Shown here: piece by piece, positions 43,423-56,040 of the stretch
How the letters are laid out: every line of letters starts with the position of its first letter
How positions within the stretch are numbered: the first letter of the stretch is position 1
DNA from: Bosea sp. 29B
GTDB taxonomy: Bacteria > Pseudomonadota > Alphaproteobacteria > Rhizobiales > Beijerinckiaceae
Assembly (NCBI RefSeq): GCF_902506165.1
Contig: NZ_LR733817.1
Coordinates: 4,741,625-4,805,624, forward strand
Reading direction: 5' to 3'
Length of the DNA: 64,000 bases
Program-made: the position numbers and the translations under genes
Notes under the pieces: model-generated
The model's input: the letters and a program-made list of their open reading frames with translations, nothing else
Told to the model about the DNA's origin: nothing
Databases searched by the model: none

Positions 43423-44781
43423 TCAGGGCTTGTTCGGGTCGAAATGCTTGGTCAGCTTGTGGCCGTAGCCGCCATAGTCCTGCTGCAGCGCCTCGCTCTG
43501 CGCGGCGAAGGCGGTGACCTGCTGCGCGAAACGCGTCTCGAACATGAAGGCAAGCGTGCCTTCGAGCTTGTGCGGCTTCAAGTCGATGGTGCTGGCCTTT
43601 TCGAAGGCGTCGAGGTCCGGGCCGTGCGGCAGCATCGTGTTGTGCAGGGAGATGCCGCCCGGCACGAAGCCGCCGCCGGTCTTGGCGTCGTAGACGCCGT
43701 AGACCAGCCCCATGAACTCGCTCATCACGTTCATATGGTACCAGGGCGGGCGGAAGGTGTTCTCGGCCACCAGCCACCGGTCGGAGAAGATGACGAAGTC
43801 GATATTCGCGGTGCCGGGGGTCTCCGAGGGCGAGGTCAGCACGGTGAAGATCGACGGATCGGCGTGGTCGTAGAGGATCGGGCCGACCGGCGAGAAGCGC
43901 CTGAGATCGTATTTGTAGGGCGCGTAGTTGCCGTGCCAGGCGACGACGTCGAGCGGCGAATGCGCGATGTCGGCGGCCCAGAGATTGCCGCCCCATTTGA
44001 CATACATCTTCGAGGGCGCGTCGCGGTCCTCATAGGCGGCAACCGGCGTCAGGAAGTCACGGGGATTGGCGAGGCAGTTGGCGCCGATCGGCCCGCGTTC
44101 CGGCAAGGTGAAGGCGCCGCCATAGTTCTCGCAGATATAGCCCCGCGCCGGGCCATCCGTGAGCTCGACCCGGATCTTGACGCCACGCGGGATGACCGCG
44201 ATCTCGCCCGGCTCGATGTCGATGATGCCGAACTCGGTCCACAGGCGTAAGGAGCCCTGCTGCGGCACGAACAGCATCTCGCCATCGGCATTGTAGAAAT
44301 ACTCGTCCACCATGGAACGCGTGATCAGGTAGACATGCGCGCCCATGCCGCCCTGGCTGCCGGCGTCGCCCGCCGTGGTGATGCTGTGGACGCCCTCGAC
44401 GAAGGAGAGCGGCTCTGATGGGATCGGGATCGGGCTCCAGCGCAGCGGCGCGATCGGCATGTCGACCTCGCGAGCCGGTGCCGTGCGCCAGAGCCGGGTG
44501 TCGACCTTCCTGAACGTGTTCCAATGGGCGACCGTCGGCCGGATGCGGTAGAGCCAGGAGCGCTCATTGGTGGTGCGGGGCGCGGTGAAGGGCGAGCCGG
44601 AGAGCTGCTCGGCATAGAGCCCGTAGGCGCATTGCTGCGGCGAGTTGCGGCCGAGCGGCAATGCGCCCGGCAGGGCCTCGGTCTCGAAGCCGTTGCCGAA
44701 GCCGGACATGTAGCCGGCCGCAATCGCGCTCCTGGTCGTGCCGTCCTGCGCCTGCGCGGCAGTCGTATTCCGAACGTTCAT
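43423..44781 (-). CDS. hmgA: Homogentisate 1,2-dioxygenase
   Basis: Fe(II) ring-cleaving dioxygenase (452 aa) that converts homogentisate to maleylacetoacetate in Phe/Tyr and related aromatic degradation. [18 protein letters not shown] at the N-terminus, the cupin core [30 protein letters not shown] with iron-ligand His and Glu, and the [10 protein letters not shown] segment with the third ligand His are all intact. ATG 44781 has GGGAGG 6 nt upstream; ATG 44787 directly after that site is less likely. No maleylacetoacetate isomerase or fumarylacetoacetase is adjacent. Confidence 0.96.
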   Translation of the reverse strand: MNVRNTTAAQAQDGTTRSAIAAGYMSGFGNGFETEALPGALPLGRNSPQQCAYGLYAEQLSGSPFTAPRTTNERSWLYRIRPTVAHWNTFRKVDTRLWRTAPAREVDMPIAPLRWSPIPIPSEPLSFVEGVHSITTAGDAGSQGGMGAHVYLITRSMVDEYFYNADGEMLFVPQQGSLRLWTEFGIIDIEPGEIAVIPRGVKIRVELTDGPARGYICENYGGAFTLPERGPIGANCLANPRDFLTPVAAYEDRDAPSKMYVKWGGNLWAADIAHSPLDVVAWHGNYAPYKYDLRRFSPVGPILYDHADPSIFTVLTSPSETPGTANIDFVIFSDRWLVAENTFRPPWYHMNVMSEFMGLVYGVYDAKTGGGFVPGGISLHNTMLPHGPDLDAFEKASTIDLKPHKLEGTLAFMFETRFAQQVTAFAAQSEALQQDYGGYGHKLTKHFDPNKP

Positions 44782-45149
44782 GACCATCCTCCCGAAAGGC
44801 CCGCCAGCCCTCCTGCCATGGCCGCTTCGGCGCCGGCAGCAGTTATGATATAGTTGCGTTTGTAACCATTTTTCGTGTGACTAACAAGCGACGATAGCGC
44901 ACCTCGCAGGCGCTCATGATCCGCATCATGGGCCGGCCGTTCCGGATTGGCGAGTTCCCTGCACGCTCGTCCCATTGGGCGAGGCGATGGCGACGACGGT
45001 GCGAAGGAGAGGTGCGAAGCGCTTGCTCGGATTGCGTGAGGGAACAACCCGTCGCAACGTCCTAACGCAATTTACATGTCTCGCCGCTAATAACTCCGGT
45101 CTCGCAACGGCGGCTCGGCCTTGCGGCATCTGGCTGGGGGAAGCGGGTC
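44782..45149. other. 368-bp divergent intergenic region between hmgA and the Pls-like gene
   Basis: No gene is seen. The part next to hmgA (44845-44890) is AT-rich and holds the hmgA promoter candidate. The part next to the synthetase includes TTGCGT and ACGCAA half-sites around 45032-45070, a possible loose dyad, and GGGGGAAGCGGG just before the ATG. No terminator or repeat was recognised. Confidence 0.5.
44859..44887 (-). promoter_or_regulatory. Putative hmgA promoter
   Basis: On the minus strand TTGTTA (44882-44887) and TACAAA (44859-44864) are separated by exactly 17 nt, about 78 bp upstream of the hmgA start, in the AT-rich part of the intergenic region. Confidence 0.35.
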
Positions 45150-49145
<3,996 letters not shown>

Positions 49146-49153
49146 TGCGACGT

Positions 49154-49185
49154 CGCCCAGCGCAAGCGCAGGCTTGCCCTGGGCG
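49154..49185 (+). terminator. Hairpin between the Pls-like gene and the GAF-LytTR gene
   Basis: CGCCCAGCGCAAGC (49154-49167) and GCTTGCCCTGGGCG (49172-49185) form a 14-bp stem with one mismatch and a 4-nt loop, 9 bp after the synthetase stop. There is no T-run, so it may be an mRNA-stabilising or attenuating hairpin rather than a terminator. Confidence 0.45.
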
Positions 49186-49211
49186 GATGATAGCGGAAGA
49201 TCGCTCACGGC

Positions 49212-50150
49212 ATGCTTGAACGCTCCACCTCGGCAACCGATCCCATCTACGAAGCCTATGCGCTCGGCGAGTGCAGTGAGGCGACCGGATTCGACTGGCC
49301 CTATCACGTGGCCAGGCGGTTGCTGCAGGAGCCCATCGATATCGCGATCACCGCGGCCCTGGCAGAGATAGGCACTCTCGCCGGCGCTGACCGCGCCTGG
49401 ATGTTCGAATACGACGCCGAGCTACTGCGTTTCCGAAACACGCATGAATGGAGCCGGCAGGGTGTGCGATCCTTCGTCGAGGATCTGCAGGACACGCCGG
49501 TGACCATGATCGCCTGGCTTCACCAGTTCCTGGCGAAGGGCAGGGCGGTGATGATCAATCGGGTTGCCGAGCTGCCGCGTCCGGCCCGCCCGCTCCAGGT
49601 CGAGATGCTCAGGCAGGGCGACAGGAGCGTGCTCAGCGTGCCGGTCTTCCATGACGGGCGCTTGCGCGCCTGCATCGGCTTCGATGCGACCGCGGCCGAG
49701 CGCCGCTGGTCAGCCGCCGAGATCGGCGCGCTGTTCCGCTGCGCCGAGCTGATCGCATTGGCGCGCTACGGCTCGCCCCGCGACGGCCAGCCGCTCGCCG
49801 ACGCCGCCAGGACATTCGCGCCGCTGATCTATCTGCGCCGACAGGGACAGATCGTCGGGGTCGACCCGCAAACCATCCTCGGCGTCCGCTCGGCGCGCGA
49901 CTATGCCAAGGTCTGGCTGCGGGACGGCTCGACGGTGCTCGACCTCCGCCCGCTGACGCTCTGGGCCGGGCTCCTGCCGCCGGCGCTCTTCCTGCGCATC
50001 CACCGCACCGCGATCGTCAATCTGCAGCATGTCAGCGGCCTCGACCGGCGCGTCGGGGATCGCTGGACGATCGGGCTCGGCCAGCTCGCTGAGCCCTGGC
50101 CGGTGTCGCGGCCCTATCGGCAGGAGCTGCGGCAACGCCTCGGCGTGTGA
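49212..50150 (+). CDS. GAF domain and LytTR DNA-binding domain protein
   Basis: A 312-aa putative transcription factor. Residues about 35-180 look like a GAF sensor (DIAITAALAEIGTLAGADRAWMFEYD, then RSVLSVPVFHDGRLRACIGFDAT). Residues about 205-308 look like a LytTR DNA-binding domain (GVRSARDYAKVWLRDGSTVLDLRPLTLW, LFLRIHRTAIVNLQHVSGLDR). No receiver domain or membrane helix is present, so it likely senses a small molecule directly. It starts 66 bp after the Pls-like synthetase in the same direction and could regulate it. GAF-LytTR fusions are uncommon but known; the domain calls are by eye. Confidence 0.8.
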   Translation: MLERSTSATDPIYEAYALGECSEATGFDWPYHVARRLLQEPIDIAITAALAEIGTLAGADRAWMFEYDAELLRFRNTHEWSRQGVRSFVEDLQDTPVTMIAWLHQFLAKGRAVMINRVAELPRPARPLQVEMLRQGDRSVLSVPVFHDGRLRACIGFDATAAERRWSAAEIGALFRCAELIALARYGSPRDGQPLADAARTFAPLIYLRRQGQIVGVDPQTILGVRSARDYAKVWLRDGSTVLDLRPLTLWAGLLPPALFLRIHRTAIVNLQHVSGLDRRVGDRWTIGLGQLAEPWPVSRPYRQELRQRLGV

Positions 50151-50408
50151 GGGCGCGCTGCTGATTCGCAAAGCGGTCCGGTCCGCTGCCATTTAACTGA
50201 TTTCTCACGATGAATCGGGCTTGAGCCACCGTTCGTCGAACCGGCATGTCCATTGGTCGAAATCCGCTTGCCGCGCCGTCCGCGCGCGAAAATATGGGAG
50301 ATCGACCGACAAACCTGCTCCGCCGATGCCGCTTCGCTGCCACCGCACCGCCAGAGATCGGAACCCGCGCTGCAATCCGACGTGTAAGGCGGCCCGGGTG
50401 GCTCGCCC

Positions 50409-50945
50409 ATGACGGCAGTCGCAGTGAAATCGGCCTTCGGCCCCAAACGGGAGAATCGTGCCGCGCTGCGCTCGTCCACGGCGCTTGCCGGGATTCTGGC
50501 AAGCGCAGTCGTGGTCGCGACCCTCATGATGCAATCGAGAGCCGAAGCGCAGTCGCTGGGTGGCGGCGGCGCGGGCGGGCGGCATGGCGTCAGCAAGCCA
50601 GTCGGCGGCGGAGCGGGCGCCCGCTCCGCCGCCGACTGGCTTGCTGACGCCATGCGCTTAAGGGCCGAGGCGCAGCTTGGGGCGATGCCGCTGTTCGCCC
50701 GGGCCATGCTCGGCTGGCGCCACGGTTTTGGCGAGCTGACGCCGCAGGCGCGCACCGCCTTCGTCGCCGGCACCACGCCGGCGCAGGTCTTCGCCGCCCC
50801 GATCGACCGCGACGCCCTCACCGCCGAGGCCGGCCTCGACTGGCGCATCTCCTCGGCCACCGCACTCGGCCTGACCTACTCCGCCGCCATCGGCGAACGC
50901 TCCAGAGACCACGCCCTCAAGGGCAGGGTCGAGATGCGATTCTGA
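50409..50945 (+). pseudogene. Remnant autotransporter: signal region joined to C-terminal barrel end
   Basis: A 178-codon frame. The start encodes an extended signal peptide (STALAGILASAVVVATLMMQSRAEAQ), then a glycine-rich SLGGGGAGG as in autotransporter passengers. The end (MLGWRHGFGELTP, IDRDALTAEAGLDWRISSATALGLTYSAAIGERSRDHALKGRVEMRF) is the last part of an autotransporter beta-barrel with the terminal Phe. The passenger and most of the barrel are missing. The junction is a perfect 74-bp palindrome, which suggests a deletion/fold-back event or a sequence artefact. No convincing ribosome site precedes ATG 50409. It is probably not functional. Confidence 0.65.
50582..50655. repeat. Perfect 74-bp palindrome with no spacer
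   Basis: Positions 50582-50618 are the exact reverse complement of 50619-50655; I checked all 37 base pairs one by one. The centre is GGGC|GCCC and the first mismatch is 50581 against 50656. It lies inside the autotransporter remnant. Zero-spacer palindromes of this length are normally unstable, so it is either a recent rearrangement scar or an assembly fold-back. Confidence 0.95.
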
Positions 50946-51032
50946 GCGAAGCGGAAACTAACGCACCGGCATTCACCGGCTCGTAACCATCTAAGTCGAT
51001 GCTTTTGCAAAAGCCTTGTCTGAGATGTGCCC

Positions 51033-51740
51033 ATGCTGAGCCGCCGCTCCTTTACCATGTCGTCCCTGTCGCTCCTCGCCCCCGGCCTCGCCGGCTGCGG
51101 CGGAGGGGGCAGCATCGTGGGCCTGCCGGAGATTGCCGCTCCGAGAGGGCCCAGCCTGACGCGTACGCTGGCGCGCCCGAACTATGCGCAGGTCTATGTG
51201 GAATATCCGGGCGAGCGCTTTGCGGTGCCGGCGATCGACTACCAGAGCATAGAGCCGCGTTATCTGCGCCAGACGGTCGAGTTCCGTCGGCCGGAGCCGC
51301 CGGGCTCGATCGTCGTCGACCCGGGCTCCTACCACCTCTATTTCGTCGAATCGCAGGGCGTCGCGACGCGCTATGGCGTCGGCGTCGGCCGTGAGGGCTT
51401 CGGCTGGACGGGCCAGGCGAAGATCAACATGAAGCGCGACTGGCCCGACTGGGTGCCGCCGCAGGAGATGATCGACCGCGACCCGCAGATCAGGGCCCAG
51501 CTCGAGCCGACGTCGCGTGGCCCCGGCGTCCGCGGCGGGCCGAAGAGCCCGCTGGGGGCTCGCACCCTCTATCTCTTCGGCGAGGGGCGCGATCTCGGCT
51601 ACCGCATCCACGGCACGACCGAGCCCTATACCGTCGGCACCAATGTCTCCTCGGGCTGCATCCGGATGATCAACCAGGACATCATCCACCTCTATGCCCG
51701 GGTCGCGCTCGGAACGCCGGTCACCGTGCTGCCGGTGTGA
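51033..51740 (+). CDS. L,D-transpeptidase (YkuD domain)
   Basis: A 235-aa periplasmic enzyme that makes 3-3 peptidoglycan cross-links or attaches proteins to peptidoglycan. The N-terminus (LSRRSFTMSSLSLLAPGLAGCGGG) has an RR pair and a lipobox-like LAGC, so it may be a lipoprotein or Tat substrate. The catalytic YkuD motif is intact: HGTTEPYTVGTNVSSGCIRM with Cys as nucleophile, preceded by KSPLGARTLYLFG. ATG 51033 is preferred over GTG 51027. It stands alone, not in an obvious operon. Confidence 0.93.
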   Translation: MLSRRSFTMSSLSLLAPGLAGCGGGGSIVGLPEIAAPRGPSLTRTLARPNYAQVYVEYPGERFAVPAIDYQSIEPRYLRQTVEFRRPEPPGSIVVDPGSYHLYFVESQGVATRYGVGVGREGFGWTGQAKINMKRDWPDWVPPQEMIDRDPQIRAQLEPTSRGPGVRGGPKSPLGARTLYLFGEGRDLGYRIHGTTEPYTVGTNVSSGCIRMINQDIIHLYARVALGTPVTVLPV

Positions 51741-51918
51741 CTGGGCTACGGGTCTCGATCTCGTGGGGCAGGGCGAGTCACGCGCGGATTCCGTAGCTCC
51801 AGCCCGCACGGTCCCGCCGGGCCGGAAATCCCCCGCGTCCGATCTCGTCCGTCATATGGAGGATGCTTCACGGCTGCGCGCTGACCTAGGCTCGCTCGTC
51901 CAGAGATGGGAGGCAGCC

Positions 51919-52527
51919 ATGGCGACCGCTGGTGAGATGAAGGCGCTGAAGAAGCGCTTGATCAACGCTCTCCTCTATGGCCCCGTTCAGGTCGTCTCGT
52001 ATAGTTACAATGGGATCAGGATAAATCACGCCGATTTCAAAAGAGTCGCGACCGCTATCAGCAAGAATGCGGTTCACGTCATCGTCGGCAATGTCCCTCA
52101 CGATGCGGCTGCCATGTATGTCGTGAGCGGAGACGGAGAAAACACCTTCTTCGTTCCCAAGGCGAGTTACGGAACGGTCAGTCACGAGAAGGCATCGATA
52201 GCACACGAGGCCGTGCACTGTATTCTTGACATCAAGAAGACCGTGGTTCCGGCTATCACGACAGAAGTCATAGCCTATATAACGACTGGTATATTGCATA
52301 TGTATTTCGCTATCAATCCCAGGCAGGGAAAAGATAGTCTGCGGGACGATGTCTTCATGGCCGCAAACAAGGTTGCGTCGATCGTCGTCGACGAAAAAAG
52401 AAGAGCCCTCGATGCCACGATGCCCGAGCTGCAGGAACTGGCGGCCGCCATCCAGAACCACCCGAACTACAGCATGACGCTGGACCCGACCTTCTCCTGG
52501 CGTGAGGATGGCGTCGAGGGAGCATAG
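51919..52527 (+). CDS. Unknown protein with HExxH motif, AT-richer than neighbours
   Basis: A 202-aa protein I do not recognise. ATG 51919 has GGGAGG five bases upstream; the frame is open to 51694 but that part is ordinary high-GC sequence. The centre has SIAHEAVHCILD: a zinc-peptidase-like motif His96-Glu97-A-V-His100, with Glu116 (TTEVIAY) as a possible third ligand. No signal peptide or clear membrane helix is seen. Base composition and codon use (ATA, AGA, TTT, AAT) differ sharply from the flanking genes, which suggests recent transfer. A metallopeptidase or toxin-like role is possible but unproven. Confidence 0.7.
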   Translation: MATAGEMKALKKRLINALLYGPVQVVSYSYNGIRINHADFKRVATAISKNAVHVIVGNVPHDAAAMYVVSGDGENTFFVPKASYGTVSHEKASIAHEAVHCILDIKKTVVPAITTEVIAYITTGILHMYFAINPRQGKDSLRDDVFMAANKVASIVVDEKRRALDATMPELQELAAAIQNHPNYSMTLDPTFSWREDGVEGA

Positions 52528-52584
52528 CTCACCCGGCAAGCAGAGGAGCGGCGCCTCTTGGTATCTGCCAGCTCCGAACGACAA

Positions 52585-52608
52585 AACCCCGCCCTTTCGG
52601 GCGGGGTT
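52585..52608 (-). terminator. Rho-independent terminator of the MHS transporter gene
   Basis: A 10-bp perfect GC-rich stem, AACCCCGCCC (52585-52594) with GGGCGGGGTT (52599-52608), and a 4-nt loop. On the minus strand it is followed by TTTTGT, so it terminates the transporter transcript 34 bp after its stop. It could also block read-through from the convergent gene. Confidence 0.85.
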
Positions 52609-52641
52609 CGAAGGTCGGCGGGGCCGATCCTGGCTGAGGTA

Positions 52642-54312
52642 TCAGCCGTTGTCGTGGGTCAGGATGTCGCGATCCTTGGTCTCGGGCACGAAGAGCATGC
52701 CGATGACGAAGGTCATCATCGCGATCACGATCGGGTACCAGAGGCCGTAGAAGATGTCGCCGGTGCCGGCCACCATGGCGAACGACGTCGCCGGCAGCAG
52801 GCCGCCGAACCAGCCATTGCCGATATGGTAGGGCAGCGACATGCCGGTGTAGCGGATGCGGGTCGGGAAGAGCTCGACCAGCGCCGCCGCGATCGGGCCA
52901 TAGACCATCGTCACATAGATGACGAGCACGGTCAGGATCGCGATGATCGTCAGCGACTGCGCGCTGAACAGGGCGCCCAGGAAGCCGGTCTTGACGATGC
53001 GGGCATCGCCCGGCGCCGGATAGCCGGCCGCGACCGCTTCCTTGCCGATATTGGCGGCGAAGGCGGCGTCGATCGCGACGTCCTTGCCGTTGACCGTGAC
53101 CTTGGCAGCCGTGCCGGCCGGGGCCGGGGCCTGGGTGTACTGGATCGCCTGCGAGGCCAGCGCGCGGCGGGCGATGTCGCAAGGCTGGGTGAAGGTCCGC
53201 ACGCCGACCGGATCGAAGACCGAGCCGCAGGTGGCGGGATCGGCGACGACCTGGACCTTGACGTTCTCATGCGCCGCCGCGAGGCCGGGATTGGCCGCCT
53301 TGGTGAGCGCGCCGAACAGCGGGAAATAGGTCAGCGCCGCGATCAGGCAGCCGGCCAGGATGATCGGCTTGCGGCCGATCCTGTCGGATAGCGAGCCGAA
53401 GACGATGAAGCCGCCGGTGCCGAGGATGAGCGCCCAGGCGATCAGCACGTTCGAGGTGTAGAGATCGACCTTGAGGATGCTCTGGATGAAGAACAGCGCG
53501 TAGAACTGGCCGGTGTACCAGACCACGGCCTGGCCGGCAGTGAGGCCGAACAGCGCGAGCAGCGCGATCTTGGCGTTCTTCCACTGGCCGAACGCTTCCG
53601 AGAGCGGCGCCTTCGAACCGGTGCCTTCGGCCTTCATCTTCTGGAAGGCAGGCGATTCCTGCATCTGGAGGCGGATGTAGACCGAGATTCCGAGCAGAAG
53701 GATCGAGGCGAGGAACGGAATACGCCAGCCCCAGGCGGCGAAGTCAGCCTCGCCCATGAGGGTGCGGATGCCCAGGATGACGATCAGCGAGAGCAGCAGG
53801 CCGAGTGTCGCCGTGGTCTGGATCCAGGAGGTGTAGAAGCCGCGCCGCCCTGGGGGGGCATGCTCGGCGACATAGACCGCCGCGCCGCCATATTCGCCGC
53901 CGAGCGCCAGACCCTGCAGCATGCGCAGCGCGATCAGGATGACCGGGGCGATCCAGCCGATCGCGGCATAGCTGGGCAGAAGGCCGACCAAGAAGGTCGA
54001 GGCGCCCATGATCAGGATGGTGACGAGGAAGGTGTATTTGCGGCCGATCAGGTCACCGAGCCGGCCGAAGAACAGCGCGCCGAACGGACGCACCAGGAAG
54101 CCGGCGGCGAAGGCCAGCAGCGCGAAGATGGCACGCGTGTTGGCGTCGAAGGCCGAAAAGAAGTGCGCGCCGATCATCGTGGCGAGCGAGCCGTAGAGGT
54201 AGAAATCGTACCATTCGAAGACCGTGCCCAGGGAGGAGGCCAGAATGACCTTCCTTTCCTCCCTGGTCATCGGGCGCGGTCCAGCCGCCCCGGATGCCTG
54301 TGCCATGCTCAT
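52642..54312 (-). CDS. MFS transporter, metabolite:H+ symporter type, with large internal loop
   Basis: Inner-membrane symporter (556 aa) of the MHS group (relatives take up shikimate, alpha-ketoglutarate, proline/betaine and other acids). The N-terminal ASSLGTVFEWYDFYLYGSLA, the loop motif GRLGDLIGRKYTF, the LQGLALGGEYGGAAVYVAEHAPPGRRG segment and SLSDRIGRKP are diagnostic. A roughly 109-residue soluble insert (residues 340-448, with Cys362 and Cys378) separates transmembrane segments 8 and 9. It probably lies in the periplasm or cytoplasm as a folded loop. GGGAG precedes ATG 54312. Confidence 0.92.
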   Translation of the reverse strand: MSMAQASGAAGPRPMTREERKVILASSLGTVFEWYDFYLYGSLATMIGAHFFSAFDANTRAIFALLAFAAGFLVRPFGALFFGRLGDLIGRKYTFLVTILIMGASTFLVGLLPSYAAIGWIAPVILIALRMLQGLALGGEYGGAAVYVAEHAPPGRRGFYTSWIQTTATLGLLLSLIVILGIRTLMGEADFAAWGWRIPFLASILLLGISVYIRLQMQESPAFQKMKAEGTGSKAPLSEAFGQWKNAKIALLALFGLTAGQAVVWYTGQFYALFFIQSILKVDLYTSNVLIAWALILGTGGFIVFGSLSDRIGRKPIILAGCLIAALTYFPLFGALTKAANPGLAAAHENVKVQVVADPATCGSVFDPVGVRTFTQPCDIARRALASQAIQYTQAPAPAGTAAKVTVNGKDVAIDAAFAANIGKEAVAAGYPAPGDARIVKTGFLGALFSAQSLTIIAILTVLVIYVTMVYGPIAAALVELFPTRIRYTGMSLPYHIGNGWFGGLLPATSFAMVAGTGDIFYGLWYPIVIAMMTFVIGMLFVPETKDRDILTHDNG

Positions 54313-54652
54313 GTCGCGCTCCCGTCTTATCGTTCCCCCGGGCGCTGCGGACCACCCGCTGCACCCTCACGCCGCCTTGCTGGCGGTTCTTCGCTTGGAG
54401 CCGGGCAAGCCGACTCAGGATAAAGGCCTTGGAAAAGCCAAGTTTGATGGGTTAGGAATGCGTCTACCCCCCGCAATCTTCAACCGAGCACTTGGTCTTG
54501 CACCGAAAGGCGTAAGACGAAGGATTGAGCATTCGGCAGGGGTGGCTCGGCTCAAAATCCCGTCATGACTCGCCTTGCCGGGCGCAAGCCGCTAACCTTT
54601 CGCTAACCATGTCGGCCCGGGTCGGCGGTGAGCGCAGGAAGGGGAGGTGGCG
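54313..54652. other. 340-bp divergent intergenic region, no gene seen
   Basis: It lies between the MHS transporter (minus) and the small secreted protein (plus). The middle (54420-54560) is less GC-rich and probably carries promoters, but no convincing -35/-10 pair, repeat or RNA was recognised. GGGGAGG at 54641-54647 is the ribosome site of the plus-strand gene. Confidence 0.5.
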
Positions 54653-55078
54653 ATGAAAGTTCGCTCCGGAATGCCTCTGGGTATCGTGTTGGCGGGACTA
54701 TGCGTCGCCGCGTCTTCGGCCGTAGCGGCTCCCGGTTTCGCCGCGGGGCCGGCCAAGGGCGGATTTTCCGGTCCGGCGCCGCGCCTTTCAGCGATGCGGC
54801 CGGCCCTGAAGTCCGGCTACGTCCGTCGCGGTCGGGTGGGCGTCTACGGCGCCGGTTATCCCGGCTTCTACGGCGGATCCGGCGATCAGCGGGTCGTGGT
54901 CGTGCTGCCGGAAGTAAGCGAGCCGCCGCCGGAAAAGGAACGCTCGATTCCCGTCGCGATCGGCATCGCACGCCCGCCGGCGGCCGATCCGGTGCTGTAT
55001 CGGATCGAGACGCGGCAGGGCCAGCCGGTGGTCCGGGTCATGCGCTTCAGCAGCGATGGCCGTGTGGCGCGGCGCTGA
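54653..55078 (+). CDS. Small secreted protein of unknown function
   Basis: A 141-aa protein with a clear Sec signal peptide (MKVRSGMPLGIVLAGLCVAASSAVAAP, cut near residue 27). The mature part is Gly/Pro/Arg-rich at first (GVYGAGYPGFYGGSGD), followed by a beta-type segment RVVVVLPEVSE and a C-terminal YRIETRQGQPVVRVMRF. There are no cysteines in the mature part. I recognise no domain. It is probably a periplasmic or surface protein. ATG 54653 is preferred over GTG 54647, which overlaps the GGGGAGG site. Confidence 0.75.
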   Translation: MKVRSGMPLGIVLAGLCVAASSAVAAPGFAAGPAKGGFSGPAPRLSAMRPALKSGYVRRGRVGVYGAGYPGFYGGSGDQRVVVVLPEVSEPPPEKERSIPVAIGIARPPAADPVLYRIETRQGQPVVRVMRFSSDGRVARR

Positions 55079-55097
55079 GGGTCAGATCAAAGGTATC

Positions 55098-55143
55098 GCA
55101 TCGGATTCGTCCGAAAAGTGGATTCCACTTTTCGGTCCGATGC
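55098..55143. repeat. Palindromic repeat between convergent genes, possible bidirectional terminator
   Basis: Outer arms GCATCGGA (55098-55105) and TCCGATGC (55136-55143) enclose a strong inner hairpin CCGAAAAGTGG / CCACTTTTCGG. The unit resembles a dispersed Rhizobiales repeat and lies exactly between two convergent genes, a typical terminator position. Confidence 0.65.
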
Positions 55144-55144
55144 T

Positions 55145-55930
55145 CTAGCGCCTTGTCGCGGCGTAGAGCGCGATCGCGGTCGCGTTCGAGACGTTGAGGC
55201 TCTTGATCGCGCCGGGCATGTCGAGCCGGGCGAGGTGATCGCAGAGCTCGCGCGAGCGCTGGCGCAGGCCCTTGCCCTCGGCGCCCATCACCAGTACCAA
55301 AGGACGGCGTAGCGGGACCTCGTCGAGTGAGACGTCCCCTTCCGAATCGAAGCCGAGCCGCAGGAATCCGCGCTCGCCGAGCTTGTCGAGCGCATCTCCC
55401 AGATTCTTCACCGCGACCAGCGGTACGTGCTCGAGCGCGCCGGAGGCCGATTTGGCCAGCACGCCCGTCGCGGCGGGCGAATGGCGGATCGTGACGATCA
55501 CGGCGGCGACCGCGAAAGCGGCGGCCGAGCGCAGGATCGCCCCGACATTGTGCGGATCGGTGATCTGGTCGAGCGCCAGCACGATCGCATCGTCCGGCAG
55601 GCTATCGAGATCGGGCGAGGGCAGGGGATCGCAGACGAGATAGAGCCCCTGATGCACCGCGTCGGGTGTCAGCAGCCGGTCGATCTGCGAAGGTCTGACC
55701 ATTTCCGGCTCGATCGGCAATTCGCCGATCTCCTCGCTCAGGCGCTTCAGCGCGTTCTCGGTGGCGAGCAGCTTGCGGAAGCGCCGGTGCGGATTGCGCA
55801 GCGCCTCGATCACCGGATGAGCGCCATAGAGAATCGCCTCGTCGATCTCGCCGGGCCGATGCGGCGGCGGGCCATCACGATCCGGACGGCCGCGGCGATT
55901 CTGGAAACGGGGGCGGGACGGGGCGGACAT
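55145..55930 (-). CDS. rlmB: 23S rRNA (guanosine-2'-O-)-methyltransferase RlmB (TrmH/SpoU family)
   Basis: SPOUT-fold methyltransferase (261 aa) that 2'-O-methylates a guanosine of 23S rRNA. An Arg/Pro-rich N-terminal tail is followed by the L30-like substrate domain (ILYGAHPVIEALRNPHRRFRKLLATENA). The catalytic motifs are LALDQITDPHNVGAILRSAAAF (motif 1), LVMGAEGKGLRQ (motif 2) and IKSLNVSNATAIALY (motif 3). ATG 55930 follows GGAG; ATG 55933 directly before it and a longer frame to 56017 are alternatives. Other TrmH-family targets cannot be excluded. Confidence 0.88.
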   Translation of the reverse strand: MSAPSRPRFQNRRGRPDRDGPPPHRPGEIDEAILYGAHPVIEALRNPHRRFRKLLATENALKRLSEEIGELPIEPEMVRPSQIDRLLTPDAVHQGLYLVCDPLPSPDLDSLPDDAIVLALDQITDPHNVGAILRSAAAFAVAAVIVTIRHSPAATGVLAKSASGALEHVPLVAVKNLGDALDKLGERGFLRLGFDSEGDVSLDEVPLRRPLVLVMGAEGKGLRQRSRELCDHLARLDMPGAIKSLNVSNATAIALYAATRR

Positions 55931-56040
55931 CATGGCTCCGGAAAGGTGACGCCATGCCCTGCCATGGCGCGGCCGGCTTGGCCAGCCCGAAGGCTGGTGA
56001 GCAGCACCTTCATCCAATTCATCGCAAGGAGAAAACGCAG

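Noticed and set aside
50246..50647. A 133-codon plus-strand frame before and across the palindrome
   Set aside because: Arg/Ala-rich shadow frame without ribosome site; the autotransporter-type frame at 50409 explains the region better.
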